A stretch of DNA of 64,000 bases from Bradyrhizobium liaoningense (GCF_018130785.1 NZ_JAFCJT010000001.1:62001-126000), one strand, 5' to 3'. Shown: positions 8,975-17,685, counted from the first letter of the stretch. Notes: generated by a model from the letters alone, not told the origin. Made by a program: numbers and translations.

Positions 8975-10450
8975 ATGCCGGCTGCCTTCCCGTCGTCCAT
9001 ACCCACCATCCCGACCGCTCCTTTGACCGCCCGGATGCGCGACGCCTTGCGCGCAATCGTGGGCGAGAAGGGTTTTATCGAGGACGAACACGGCAAGCAG
9101 CCGTTCGTGACGGACTGGCGGGGATTGCTGGTTGGCGGCGCAGGTGCCGTCGTTCGTCCTGGCAGCACCGAGGAAGTCTCGAAAGTGGTCCGGCTTTGCC
9201 ATGAGCACGGCGTCGCGATCGTGCCGCAGGGCGGCAACACCGGCCTGATGGGTGGGGCCACGCCCTGGCCGGCGCACACCGGAATCGTGTTGTCGCTCGG
9301 CCGTATGAACCGGGTCCTGGACATCGATGCCGTTGGTTACGCGATGACGGTCGAGGCCGGCTGCGTTCTTCAGACGCTTCAGGAGACCGCAAGCAATCAC
9401 GACAGGTTCCTGCCGCTCAGCCTTGGCGCGCAGGGCTCATGCATGATCGGCGGCAATCTGTCGACGAACGCCGGCGGCGTGCAGGTGCTGCGCTATGGCA
9501 ATGCCCGCAATCTCGTATTGGGGCTCGAAGTCGTCCTGGCCAACGGGGACGTCTGGGACGGACTGCGTGCGCTCAAGAAGGACAACACGGGCTACGACCT
9601 CAAGCACCTTTTCATGGGCGCCGAAGGTACGCTCGGCATCATCACCAAGGCTGTCCTCAAGCTGTGGCCGGCGCCCAAGGATGTGTGCACGGCGTGGCTG
9701 GCTGTCCGGGATCCACGGGCGGCCCTGGAGATCCTGTCCGAAGCGCATGCTGCATCAGGGGACAATGTCGGCTCTTGCGAGCTGATGAGCCGCAGCGCCA
9801 TCGACATGGTGTTGCGTCACGTCCCCGGCACCCAGGACCCTCTCAGGGCGGATACGCCATGGTACCTCCTGCTTGAATGGTCGTCCTCGCGGGCACGACA
9901 GGACGGGACCGAGGGCATGTCCGAGAAGATGGAGCAGTTTCTCGCCGATCAACTCGAGGCCGGTCGCGTGATTGACGCGGCGATCGCGCACACCGGAAAT
10001 CAATCGCGCAACATGTGGCGCATCCGGGAAAGCGTCGCCGAGGCCTCCCGTGCCGAGGGGCCGGGACTGAGCTACGACGTGTCGGTGGCCATCTCCAGGA
10101 TTCCCGAGTTCATCGACAAGGGGCTCAAGGCCGTGCTCGACATTCTCCCGACCATTCGCCCCTATCCGCTCGGACATATTGGCGATGGCAATCTGCATTT
10201 CTCGTTCATGGGCCCCAAAGGCATGGATCAGCGGACGCTGACCCAATATTCGTCCGCCATCACGCGGGCCGTGAACGATCTCATCACCTCGATGGGCGGC
10301 TCGATCTCGGCGGAACACGGCATCGGCCTCGACAAGCTCGACGAGCTCAGTCACTACCGATCGAAGACCGAGCTCGACATCATGCGCACCATCAAACGCG
10401 CGCTCGATCCGCAGAACATCATGAATCCGGGCAAGGTGCTGCGGCTCTGA
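8975..10450 (+). CDS. FAD-linked oxidase (D-2-hydroxy acid dehydrogenase family)
   Basis: 491 residues. The N-terminal PCMH-type FAD domain (about 45-225) has the pyrophosphate-binding loop IVPQGGNTGLMGG and the GGNLSTNAGGVQVLRYG segment that holds the isoalloxazine ring. The C-terminal domain has HIGDGNLHFSF, with its metal or substrate histidine, and the family-typical ending SAEHGIGLDKL...DPQNIMNPGKVL. Members oxidise D-lactate, D-2-hydroxyglutarate or glycolate and pass electrons to an acceptor. Length and sequence fit the single-subunit D-2-hydroxyglutarate/D-lactate group; no GlcE or GlcF partner is adjacent. AGGGGAAA lies 5-12 bases before the ATG. Confidence 0.9.
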   Translation: MPAAFPSSIPTIPTAPLTARMRDALRAIVGEKGFIEDEHGKQPFVTDWRGLLVGGAGAVVRPGSTEEVSKVVRLCHEHGVAIVPQGGNTGLMGGATPWPAHTGIVLSLGRMNRVLDIDAVGYAMTVEAGCVLQTLQETASNHDRFLPLSLGAQGSCMIGGNLSTNAGGVQVLRYGNARNLVLGLEVVLANGDVWDGLRALKKDNTGYDLKHLFMGAEGTLGIITKAVLKLWPAPKDVCTAWLAVRDPRAALEILSEAHAASGDNVGSCELMSRSAIDMVLRHVPGTQDPLRADTPWYLLLEWSSSRARQDGTEGMSEKMEQFLADQLEAGRVIDAAIAHTGNQSRNMWRIRESVAEASRAEGPGLSYDVSVAISRIPEFIDKGLKAVLDILPTIRPYPLGHIGDGNLHFSFMGPKGMDQRTLTQYSSAITRAVNDLITSMGGSISAEHGIGLDKLDELSHYRSKTELDIMRTIKRALDPQNIMNPGKVLRL

Positions 10451-10669
10451 TGAGGTGACGCTTCGCCGCCTTGTCTTCGGCTGCGTCGATGTCAGAGCGG
10501 TAGCGGAACACGAATAATCGCCTTGGACACACGACCAAGTCCGCTTCGGGTTCCGCATCGCACTAACGCACCGTTTCATTCGCCGTTGTTATCCGACACG
10601 CCAGCGCTATTGTGCGCGGGCGGCGCAGCCGCAGCATTCATCCAATAATTCAGGTTATGGGAGAATCGC

Positions 10670-10945
10670 ATGAAATTCATTACAACCTGAAGCGTACCTC
10701 AAGGCACCTTCAATGCGGCCGTCAGCCGCTTTCTGGAAACCGGCGGAGCGCCCCCCGAAGGCGTCAAGATGCTGGGCCGGTGGCATGGCATGAACGGACA
10801 GGGATTTGCGATCTCTGAATCGAGCGATCCAAAGGCGATGTATCGCTGGCACGCACAGTGGGCTGACCTGCTCCCATTGACCGTCACTCCCTGTCTGGAG
10901 GACGGCGACGCCGGAGAAGTGATGGCCTCGCTACCGAAGCGCTAA
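10670..10945 (+). pseudogene. DUF3303-like protein interrupted by an in-frame TGA at codon 7
   Basis: The frame opens at ATG 10670 (GGAG at 10659-10662), reads MKFITT, meets TGA at 10688-10690, and continues uninterrupted for 84 more codons to TAA at 10943-10945. The downstream part reads SVPQGTFNAAVSRFLETGG, then VKMLGRWHGMNGQGFAI, MYRWHAQWADLLPLTVTPCL, and is typical of small DUF3303-like proteins in which I recall a conserved tryptophan at the TGA position (T-W-S-V). A TGG to TGA change would explain it. The remaining sequence is undamaged, so the mutation is recent, is a sequencing error, or is read through. Internal ATGs lack a good ribosome site. Confidence 0.8.
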
Positions 10946-10956
10946 TCGTCAACCCT

Positions 10957-10993
10957 CATGCCACTGCCGCCGAAGACCGGCGGCAGTGGCATG
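10957..10993 (+). terminator. Strong hairpin downstream of the DUF3303-like gene
   Basis: A perfect 15-bp inverted repeat (CATGCCACTGCCGCC / GGCGGCAGTGGCATG) around a 7-base loop begins 11 bases after the TAA. It lacks a long T tract (only CCCGGCAGGTTT follows), so it may be a weak intrinsic terminator or an mRNA-stabilising structure. Confidence 0.6.
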
Positions 10994-11113
10994 CCCGGCA
11001 GGTTTAAAATGTCGATCTGTCCGGCGGAAGGCATGGCCGCTCGCGTCTGGCGGCTTACGGTTAATGCTTTTGCGGGTACTTCGATAGGATCGTCACTGAC
11101 GGCCGCGATTCCT

Positions 11114-11254
11114 TTAGCGCTCAGGTGGCGGGCGCGGGATCACCCATTGCTCGAGGCGATCGATTGATGCCTCCCGTTCATGCTGGCCCAACCAAATCGT
11201 AAAGAGAACCAGCGCGGCGGCGAGGGCCCCGATGCCGAAATACAGGTTCCTCAT
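11114..11254 (-). CDS. Small single-span membrane protein
   Basis: 46 residues if started at the ATG at 11254 (MRNLYFGIGALAAALVLF, then TIWLGQHEREASIDRLEQW, ending PRPPPER). In-frame ATGs at 11272 and 11290 would add 6 or 12 residues; none has a strong ribosome site. Residues about 5-25 form one membrane helix, followed by a short charged, proline-rich tail. I do not recognise a family. The coherent hydrophobic-then-charged composition and clean stop support coding, but the call is tentative. Confidence 0.5.
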   Translation of the reverse strand: MRNLYFGIGALAAALVLFTIWLGQHEREASIDRLEQWVIPRPPPER

Positions 11255-11438
11255 GCGCGTTTGAATGCGCATCGCCGCGAATGGTTCCATCCATCACGAC
11301 TTTCACCGCGCCGCTCCACGAGGAGCGCAGCGACGAAGCAATCCAGACGGCCTCCGCGGGTGAAGTCGGGATTGTTTCACGGAGCCTGTCATCGGGGCCT
11401 CGCTTCGCGCGCACCCGGTTGCTCGCCATGACCGCAAC

Positions 11439-12998
11439 CTAAGGTCTGATCGTCATGTTCTCCGGCGGTCCGGCCTTTCGCAGCGGCTCGGCGAGGCGCG
11501 CGAACTCGCACAGCAGCGACCGCGTCTTCCTGGGATCGACGATCTCCTCGACCCAGAATTTTTCGGCTGAACGGAACGGCGAGCGCAGCTTGTTGAGACG
11601 CTCCTCGATCTCCCTCAGCTTGCCCGCCCTGTCCTCGGCCGCATCGATGTCGGCGCGGTAGGCAGCTTCGATGCCGCCTTCGAGCGGGAGCGAGCCCCAA
11701 TAAGCCGACGGCCAGGCGTAGCGGATCGAGAAGCGGTCCGCAGGCTGGTGCACCACGCCGGCGACGCCGAAGGCATTGCGCAGGATCACGGTGCACCAGG
11801 GCACGGTGGTCTGGTTGACCGCGGCCATGGCACGGACGCCATGGCGGATTGTGGCCGCCTTCTCGGCGTCGAGGCCGATCATGAAGCCCGGGCAGTCCAT
11901 GAGATAGACGATCGGCAGATGGAAGGTTTCGGCGAAGTCGACCCAGCGCACCACCTTCTGGCACGCATCAGCCGTCCAGGAGCCGCCGTAGTGGAAACTG
12001 TCGCTGGCGAGCAGCATCACCGCCCTGCCCTCTAGTCGCGCCAAGCCCACAATGATCGGCTTGCCAAAGTTCTTTGCGACTTCGAAGAACGAGCCCTTGT
12101 CGACGACCGATTCGATGATCGGCCGCATCTTGTAGACCTGCTTGCGGTTGCGCGGCACCGCATTCATCAGCGCTTCCTCGGTGCGCTCCGGATTGTCGGT
12201 GCACGGCAAGGTCGGCGGCAGCTCGTAGACCGATGACGGCAGATAGGAGAGGAAGCGCCGCGCGCAGGCAAAGGCCTCTTCTTCCGTGTCGACGGCATGA
12301 TCGACCGCGCCGGCGCGGGTCTGGATATCGGCGCCGCCGAGCTCCTCCTTCGAGAGGTCCTGCCCCAGCGCCTTCACCACCGGCGGGCCCGCGACGAACA
12401 TCGCGGACTTCCGGGTCATGATGGAATAGTGGCTGGCGGCAAGGCGCGCCGCACCTAAGCCTGCGACCGAGCCGAGACCAAGCGCGACGACCGGCACCCG
12501 CGACAGATTCTCGGTCGTGAAGCGATACCAGCGCGTGCCGCCGATGCCACCCGGCAGGTTAGCCGCACCCTTGGTCTCGATGGTCTTGACCGAGCCGCCG
12601 CCGCCGGAACCCTCGATGATGCGGACGATGGGCAGGCGGAAATCATGCGCCATCTCCTCCGCCATCAGCGGCTTTGCCGAGATCGACGCGTCCGCCGAGC
12701 CGCCGCGGACGGTGAAATCGTCGCCGACCACAACGATTGTGCGGCCGTCGGCGCGCGCGCGGCCGAACACACAGTTCGCCGGCGTCAATTTCTGCAACTC
12801 GCCGCTAGAATCGTACTCACCGATGCCGGAGACGGCACCGATCTCGTGAAAGCTGCCCTTGTCGATCAGCTTGTCGATACGCTCCCGAACAGTCAGTCGG
12901 CCCTGGTCATGCTGACGCTTGACCTTGTCAACGCCGCCCATCTCCCGCGCGAAGGCTTCGCGCCGGGCGAGCTCGTCGAGTTCCGGCTTCCAGTTCAT
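11439..12998 (-). CDS. Acyl-CoA carboxylase carboxyltransferase (beta) subunit
   Basis: 519 residues, the normal length for propionyl/methylcrotonyl-CoA carboxylase beta subunits. The N-terminal crotonase-like half has the acyl-CoA oxyanion region SGGGGSVKTIETKG and GSVAGLGAARLAASHYSIM; the C-terminal half, which binds carboxybiotin, has MDCPGFMIGLDAEKAA and ILRNAFGVAGVVHQP. It transfers CO2 from carboxybiotin to an acyl-CoA. GGAGGGAG lies just before the ATG and, unusually, inside the 3' end of the upstream IclR gene (71-bp overlap), implying co-translation. A free biotin carrier is divergently encoded, but no biotin carboxylase subunit lies nearby. Acyl-CoA specificity is unknown. Confidence 0.9.
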   Translation of the reverse strand: MNWKPELDELARREAFAREMGGVDKVKRQHDQGRLTVRERIDKLIDKGSFHEIGAVSGIGEYDSSGELQKLTPANCVFGRARADGRTIVVVGDDFTVRGGSADASISAKPLMAEEMAHDFRLPIVRIIEGSGGGGSVKTIETKGAANLPGGIGGTRWYRFTTENLSRVPVVALGLGSVAGLGAARLAASHYSIMTRKSAMFVAGPPVVKALGQDLSKEELGGADIQTRAGAVDHAVDTEEEAFACARRFLSYLPSSVYELPPTLPCTDNPERTEEALMNAVPRNRKQVYKMRPIIESVVDKGSFFEVAKNFGKPIIVGLARLEGRAVMLLASDSFHYGGSWTADACQKVVRWVDFAETFHLPIVYLMDCPGFMIGLDAEKAATIRHGVRAMAAVNQTTVPWCTVILRNAFGVAGVVHQPADRFSIRYAWPSAYWGSLPLEGGIEAAYRADIDAAEDRAGKLREIEERLNKLRSPFRSAEKFWVEEIVDPRKTRSLLCEFARLAEPLRKAGPPENMTIRP

Positions 12999-13902
12999 TC
13001 ACTCCCTCCGAATTGATCGGCTTGTTATTGTTATGTACGGCCATTGCGACCGGCTTGCGCGAGATGCGGTTATTGAAGACGTCGCCTTCCGCGCCCGCCA
13101 TCAGGCTGTCGAGCGAGCGGCCGAGCGTGAGCATCAGCGGCGCGACTTCGGCATGCAGACGCTGCTCGTCATACATCGCCGAGAGAAGACCGATCGTGAT
13201 CACAACAAAGGTCTGGTACTGCGGGGACCAGATCGGCACCGCGAGGCCGTTGATGTGCGGGCTCCACAGGCCGCAGGCCGTGACATAACCGCGCTCGCGC
13301 AACGACTGCCGGTTGGTCTCGATGCGCGGCCGCAGGATCTTTGCAGCCTCGGGCGCTTCGCGCTCCATGTCCGCGATGAAGGCATCGCCGACTTCAGGCG
13401 CAAGCGCCGCGGTGTAGGCCGCGCCTGCGGCCGTCGAGGCCATCGAGATGCGGCTACCGGTGCCCTCGTGCAGGCCGAGCGCCGAGGCCGAGCGCGCGAA
13501 CTGGAGATAGACCAGATGGAAGCGATCGGGCACGACGAAGCCGACGGTACCAGGCAATTGATCGGCGACTTCCTGGAGCCGCTGCCGGATCATGCTGCGC
13601 AGCTGCGCGCCCTTCATCATCGAGGCGCTCATCGCCACCGCGCTCGGGCCGATGCGATATTTCTGGTCGCGCGGCAGATAGACCAGCTGGCCCATGCGCG
13701 TCAGCGTGTGCGTGAGCCGCGACACGGTCGAGCGCGGCAGGCCGCAGCGATTTGAAATCTCGAGATTGCCGAGCCTGCTATCGTGGCCCTCGAAGCATCG
13801 CAACACGTCGAACGCGCGCGAAACCACCTGGATGACGTCACCCTCGCCTGCATCGCCAGCGAGCGCGCCTTGCCTGCTTAACCGCTCCGATCGTCGTCCC
13901 AT
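12928..13902 (-). CDS. IclR-family transcriptional regulator
   Basis: 324 residues. A winged helix-turn-helix lies at about residues 25-85 (VIQVVSRAFDVLRCFEGHD, GLPRSTVSRLTHTLTRMGQLVY) and an IclR effector domain at about 100-275 (GSRISMASTAAGAAYTAAL, GYVTACGLWSPHINGLAVPI). The C-terminal tail of about 45 residues extends past the domain and overlaps the carboxyltransferase start by 71 bp. It should bind an organic acid or acyl-CoA-derived ligand and control the divergent biotin carrier and TRAP genes. Overlapping palindromes 16-39 bp upstream of its ATG are the likely operator and would also allow autoregulation. Confidence 0.92.
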   Translation of the reverse strand: MGRRSERLSRQGALAGDAGEGDVIQVVSRAFDVLRCFEGHDSRLGNLEISNRCGLPRSTVSRLTHTLTRMGQLVYLPRDQKYRIGPSAVAMSASMMKGAQLRSMIRQRLQEVADQLPGTVGFVVPDRFHLVYLQFARSASALGLHEGTGSRISMASTAAGAAYTAALAPEVGDAFIADMEREAPEAAKILRPRIETNRQSLRERGYVTACGLWSPHINGLAVPIWSPQYQTFVVITIGLLSAMYDEQRLHAEVAPLMLTLGRSLDSLMAGAEGDVFNNRISRKPVAMAVHNNNKPINSEGVNELEAGTRRARPARSLRAGDGRR

Positions 13903-13917
13903 GTTCCCTACCGGTTG

Positions 13918-13941
13918 TTCCGCTGTGCGGAATTAAATTCC
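13918..13941. promoter_or_regulatory. Probable IclR operator (two overlapping palindromes)
   Basis: TTCCGC-TGT-GCGGAA (13918-13932) is a perfect 6+3+6 inverted repeat, and GGAAT-TAA-ATTCC (13929-13941) is a second perfect one sharing the GGAA. They lie between the divergent IclR regulator and the biotin-carrier gene, the standard place for an IclR operator; size and GGAA/TTCC half-sites match family preferences. Binding is inferred. Confidence 0.65.
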
Positions 13942-13996
13942 ACTTGCAGACGACGCTACCTCAGGCATTTTGCGACGACAACAAAAAGGCGATGGC

Positions 13997-14218
13997 ATGC
14001 CAGAAATTAAGATCATCACCGAGATCGCGGGTCGCATCTGCTCAACTCCCGTGCAAGTTGGAGGAACCGTTGCGGATGGCGATGACGTTGTGGTGGTCGA
14101 AGCGATGAAGATGGAGATACCCGTGCCCTCGCCTGCGAGCGGGACGATCACATCGCTTCTCGTCAAGCTCGATGACGTCGTCGCCGAAGGACAGGCGATC
14201 GCGATCATCGCGAACTGA
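13997..14218 (+). CDS. Free-standing biotin carboxyl carrier protein
   Basis: 73 residues, essentially one biotinyl/lipoyl-attachment domain. The biotinylation motif is EAMKMEIP with Lys38; the matching turn on the other sheet is GTITSLLVKLDDVVAEGQ. Two small hydrophobic sheets flank it as in AccB/PycB carrier domains, but the long N-terminal part of AccB is absent. It would carry carboxyl groups to the divergent carboxyltransferase. The ATG at 13997 is chosen over an in-frame TTG at 13970 because AAGGCGAT precedes it and the domain starts there (MPEIKIITEI). It heads a possible transcription unit with the TAXI-TRAP genes. Confidence 0.9.
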   Translation: MPEIKIITEIAGRICSTPVQVGGTVADGDDVVVVEAMKMEIPVPSPASGTITSLLVKLDDVVAEGQAIAIIAN

Positions 14219-14384
14219 CTGCATTATCCGTGACTTCCGCGACAATCTGTCTGCCTCATCGCCGCGTTCGCGGTACGGCGTTGCCATGGCTTGATCGCGA
14301 TGACATGATCTGATTCAAACAAAAAACTGTTTCAAACAAAGAATGAAAGTCTTCGCGGCAAAGCGAGGATCATCGGAGGGAAAC

Positions 14385-15551
14385 ATGCTTCGTGGGCTAA
14401 TCGTGCTCGCGCCTGCCTTGGTTGCGGGCATTTCTTTTGCGTCTACACGCTATGCAATCGCCGAAGACATCAAGCTGCCGGCGACATTGACGTTCACCGC
14501 CTACGACACCGGAACCGCCGGCTTCAACATTGCGGTCGGCGTCGGCAAGATGATGAAGGACAAATACGGCACCGACGTGCGCGTGCTGCCTGCAGGCAAC
14601 GACGTCGCGCGGCTTGCACCACTGCGCGCCAAGCGCGCGGCGTCTGCTGCGATGGGATCGGGTACCTATTTCGCGCAGGAAGGCGTGTTCGAGTTCGGCA
14701 GCAAGGAGTGGGGCCCGCAGCCGCTCCAGATCATGCTCTCGAGCGTCGATTGCAATTGCGGTTCGCTTGGGGTCGCAGCCGACAGCGGCGTGAAAGATCT
14801 GAAAGACCTGAAAGGCAAGCGCGTCGGATTCGTCGTGGGCTCGCCCGCGCTGAACCAGAACTCGCTCGCGGTTCTCGCCTTCGCAGGCCTGACGCAGAAG
14901 GACGTCAAGGCCGTCGAGTTCGCAAGCTACGGCGCGATGTGGAAAGGCCTCATCAACAACGACGTCGATGCCGCCTTCGGCACCACCATCACCGGCCCCG
15001 CCAAGGAAGCCGAGACTTCGCCGCGCGGCCTGGTCTGGCCGCCACTGCCGGCGAAGGACAAGGAAGGCTGGGCGCGGATGCAGAAGGTGGGCTCGTTCTT
15101 CTTCCCGCAGACTGCCACCTGCGGCGCCGGCATCACGCCGGACAAGCCGATCGAGCTCGGCAACTATCCCTACCCGATCTTCGTCGCCTACGCGGCTCAG
15201 CCGGCCGATCAGGTCTACGCGATGACCAAGGCGATGATCGTGAACTACGACGCCTACAAGGACTCCGCGCCCGGCGCCGGCGGGTTGGGTGCCGACCGCC
15301 AGACCAAGAACTGGGTCGTCCCTGTGCATCCCGGCGCGGTGAAGGCCCTCAAAGAGGCCGGCCAATGGTCCGACGCGCAGGACGCGCACAACAACAAGCT
15401 GATCAAGCGCCAGGAAGTGCTCGGTGCCGCGTGGGCGGACTACGGCAAGTCCAATCCGCCCTCGGATGACAAGGCGTTCCTCGACGGCTGGATGAAGGCC
15501 CGCGCAGCAGCGCTCGCGAAGGCCGACATGCCGAACGGCTTCGAGGAATAG
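14385..15551 (+). CDS. TAXI-family TRAP transporter solute-binding protein
   Basis: 388 residues from the ATG with GGAGGG upstream. A Sec signal peptide covers about residues 1-27 (LRGLIVLAPALVAGISFAST). The mature protein matches the TAXI branch: FTAYDTGTAGFNIAVGVGKMM near the start, LKDLKGKRVGFVVGSPALNQN in the middle, and AMTKAMIVNYDAYKD toward the C-terminus. It captures a small organic acid in the periplasm for the fused permease encoded next. TAXI proteins are known for glutamate or aromatic and dicarboxylic acids; the ligand here is unknown. Nearby carboxylase and glutaminase genes may hint at glutamate or an acyl precursor, but this is speculation. Confidence 0.88.
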   Translation: MLRGLIVLAPALVAGISFASTRYAIAEDIKLPATLTFTAYDTGTAGFNIAVGVGKMMKDKYGTDVRVLPAGNDVARLAPLRAKRAASAAMGSGTYFAQEGVFEFGSKEWGPQPLQIMLSSVDCNCGSLGVAADSGVKDLKDLKGKRVGFVVGSPALNQNSLAVLAFAGLTQKDVKAVEFASYGAMWKGLINNDVDAAFGTTITGPAKEAETSPRGLVWPPLPAKDKEGWARMQKVGSFFFPQTATCGAGITPDKPIELGNYPYPIFVAYAAQPADQVYAMTKAMIVNYDAYKDSAPGAGGLGADRQTKNWVVPVHPGAVKALKEAGQWSDAQDAHNNKLIKRQEVLGAAWADYGKSNPPSDDKAFLDGWMKARAAALAKADMPNGFEE

Positions 15552-15587
15552 TCCACAGCGGTTCATAGCCCACGCGCGGGGTCGATC

Positions 15588-17663
15588 ATGTCGTCTGCTC
15601 CAGTCTCCACCGCCTCGCAGGACGAGGCCAAGCGGGTCGTGTTCGACGACCCGCACGGCGCCGCCGGCAACATGCAGGAAGCGGAAGTCACGCGCGTCCG
15701 CACGTTGCGCGGCGCCTGGCGCTGGACGCTCGTCGTCGCGACCGCGGCGACGATCTTCCTCTGCATCAACCAGCAATTCTCGCTGCGCTTCTTCATCGGC
15801 TATACGCAGCTCAACACGGAGTATTTCTACCTCCTGATCGCCTTGATGCTGCCGTTCACCTTCCTGATCTTCCCGGGGACCGAGCGCGCGCCGCTCGACC
15901 GCATTCCGTGGTACGACGTCGTCTTCTTCGTCGTCACCTTTGCCGCCGCGCTGCTGTTGATGTCGAACGTGCGCAAGGCGGCCGAGGCCGGCTGGGAATT
16001 CGGCGGTGCGCCGAACACCGTGATCGCCGCGGGCCTCGTGATGTGGGTCATGCTGATGGAGGCGCTGCGCCGCACCGGCGGCTGGAGCCTGCTGCTGAGC
16101 GTGCTTCCCTTCACCGTCTATCCGCTGTTTGCGGAATCCAGCTGGCTCGGGCCGTTCCGCGGCACGCAGTCGACGCTGGAGCAGGCCACCGCCTATCACG
16201 TGCTGTCGGGCGAGAGCCTTCTCGGCATTCCCATTCAGGCCTTCGCCGACACCGTGATCGGCTTCCTCGTGTTTGGCACAGCGCTGATGATGACCGGCGC
16301 CGGAAAGTTCTTCATCAACCTCGCCTTCGCGCTGTGCGGCACGTTCCGCGGGGGCGCGGCGAAGGTCTGCATCTTCGCCAGCGGGCTGCTCGGCATGATG
16401 TCGGGCTCGATCATCTCCAACGTGCTGACCGCCGGCACCATGACCATTCCGGTGATGAAGAAGAGCGGCTTTCGCGCCTCCTATGCCGGCGCGATCGAGG
16501 CCTGCGCCTCGACCGGCGCGGTGCTGGCGCCGCCGGTGATGGGCGCAACCGCCTTCGTGATCGCGCAGTTCCTCAACGTCAGCTACGCCGACGTCGCGAT
16601 CGCCGCGATCATTCCCGCCGCGCTCTATTACATCGGCCTGTTCATGCAGGTCGATGCCTATGCCGCGCGCCACGGGCTGAAGGGCATTCCGCGCGCCGAC
16701 CTGCCGCGGATCATGGATACGATCAAGGACGGGTGGTATTACGTCTTCGTCATCGCGCTCCTGATCGTGATGCTGCTCTACTTCAAGCGCGAGAGCCACG
16801 CCCCATTCTATGCGACCGCGTTGCTGCTGGTTCTCAACCAGCTCTTCTCCAAGGACACGCGCTGGACGCTCGGAACGATCGGCAAATTCCTGGAGGTCAA
16901 CGGACGCACCTTCGTCGAGCTGGTCGGCATTCTGGCCGGCTGCGGCCTTCTGATCGGCGCGTTCTCGATGACAGGCGTGGTGTCGAGCCTCGCCAACGAT
17001 TTGCTGCATATTGCCGGCGACAATCCCTTCCTGCTGCTCGGCATGTGCGCCCTCACCAGCCTGATCCTCGGCCTCGGGCTGACGACCACTGCCTGCTACA
17101 TCTTCCTCGCCATCCTGGTCGCGCCCGCGCTGGAGAAGCTCGGGCTGAACAAGATGGCAGTGCACATGTTCATCTTCTACTGGGGCATGCTGTCGTCGAT
17201 CACGCCGCCTGTCGCGATCGCGTCCTTCGCAGCGGCCGGCATCGCCGGCTCCCCGGCGATGAAGACAGGCTGGGAATCGATGTGGGTCGGCAGCATCATC
17301 TACTTCATCCCGTTCTTCTTCGTGCTCAATCCAGCCTTGGTGCTGCAAGGGCCGAGCCCCTATCTCGCCGGCCTCGGCCTGATGGGGCTCGCAGCCTTCG
17401 GCACGCTGTTCATCTGCGGCGGCATCCAGGGCTACCAGCCCTTCGTCGGTGACTTGCGCGGTGCCGGGATGCTGGAATGGCCGATCCGCGTGCTGCTGGT
17501 GATCGGCGGCTTCGTGGTGGCGACCCCCGGCGGGGGGATCATGCCGCTGTCGCAGATGCAGGTGACGCTGCTCGGCCTCGCCATCCTCGTTCCGACGGTG
17601 CTGGTCGCCCTGCTGCTGGTCCGGCGGCAGGCCCTGCTGCCGGACGGGTTGCGCGCACCCTGA
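15588..17663 (+). CDS. TRAP transporter fused permease (4TM-12TM)
   Basis: 691 residues carrying both membrane components of a TRAP system in one chain. The N-terminal part (about 40-190) holds the small DctQ-like four-helix unit, and the rest holds the twelve-helix DctM-like unit, with the typical MTGAGKFFINLAFALCGTFRGG and SGSIISNVLTAGTMTIPVMKK segments. It uses the sodium or proton gradient to import the ligand delivered by the solute-binding protein 36 bp upstream. Fused permeases of this length are characteristic of TAXI systems. A short cytoplasmic N-terminus of about 40 residues precedes the first helix. Confidence 0.92.
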   Translation: MSSAPVSTASQDEAKRVVFDDPHGAAGNMQEAEVTRVRTLRGAWRWTLVVATAATIFLCINQQFSLRFFIGYTQLNTEYFYLLIALMLPFTFLIFPGTERAPLDRIPWYDVVFFVVTFAAALLLMSNVRKAAEAGWEFGGAPNTVIAAGLVMWVMLMEALRRTGGWSLLLSVLPFTVYPLFAESSWLGPFRGTQSTLEQATAYHVLSGESLLGIPIQAFADTVIGFLVFGTALMMTGAGKFFINLAFALCGTFRGGAAKVCIFASGLLGMMSGSIISNVLTAGTMTIPVMKKSGFRASYAGAIEACASTGAVLAPPVMGATAFVIAQFLNVSYADVAIAAIIPAALYYIGLFMQVDAYAARHGLKGIPRADLPRIMDTIKDGWYYVFVIALLIVMLLYFKRESHAPFYATALLLVLNQLFSKDTRWTLGTIGKFLEVNGRTFVELVGILAGCGLLIGAFSMTGVVSSLANDLLHIAGDNPFLLLGMCALTSLILGLGLTTTACYIFLAILVAPALEKLGLNKMAVHMFIFYWGMLSSITPPVAIASFAAAGIAGSPAMKTGWESMWVGSIIYFIPFFFVLNPALVLQGPSPYLAGLGLMGLAAFGTLFICGGIQGYQPFVGDLRGAGMLEWPIRVLLVIGGFVVATPGGGIMPLSQMQVTLLGLAILVPTVLVALLLVRRQALLPDGLRAP

Positions 17664-17685
17664 TTGCGATGCACAAAGAGAGGCG

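Noticed and set aside
10688..10690. TGA as a selenocysteine codon
   Set aside because: The family position is recalled as tryptophan, not cysteine, and no SECIS-like hairpin directly follows the codon.
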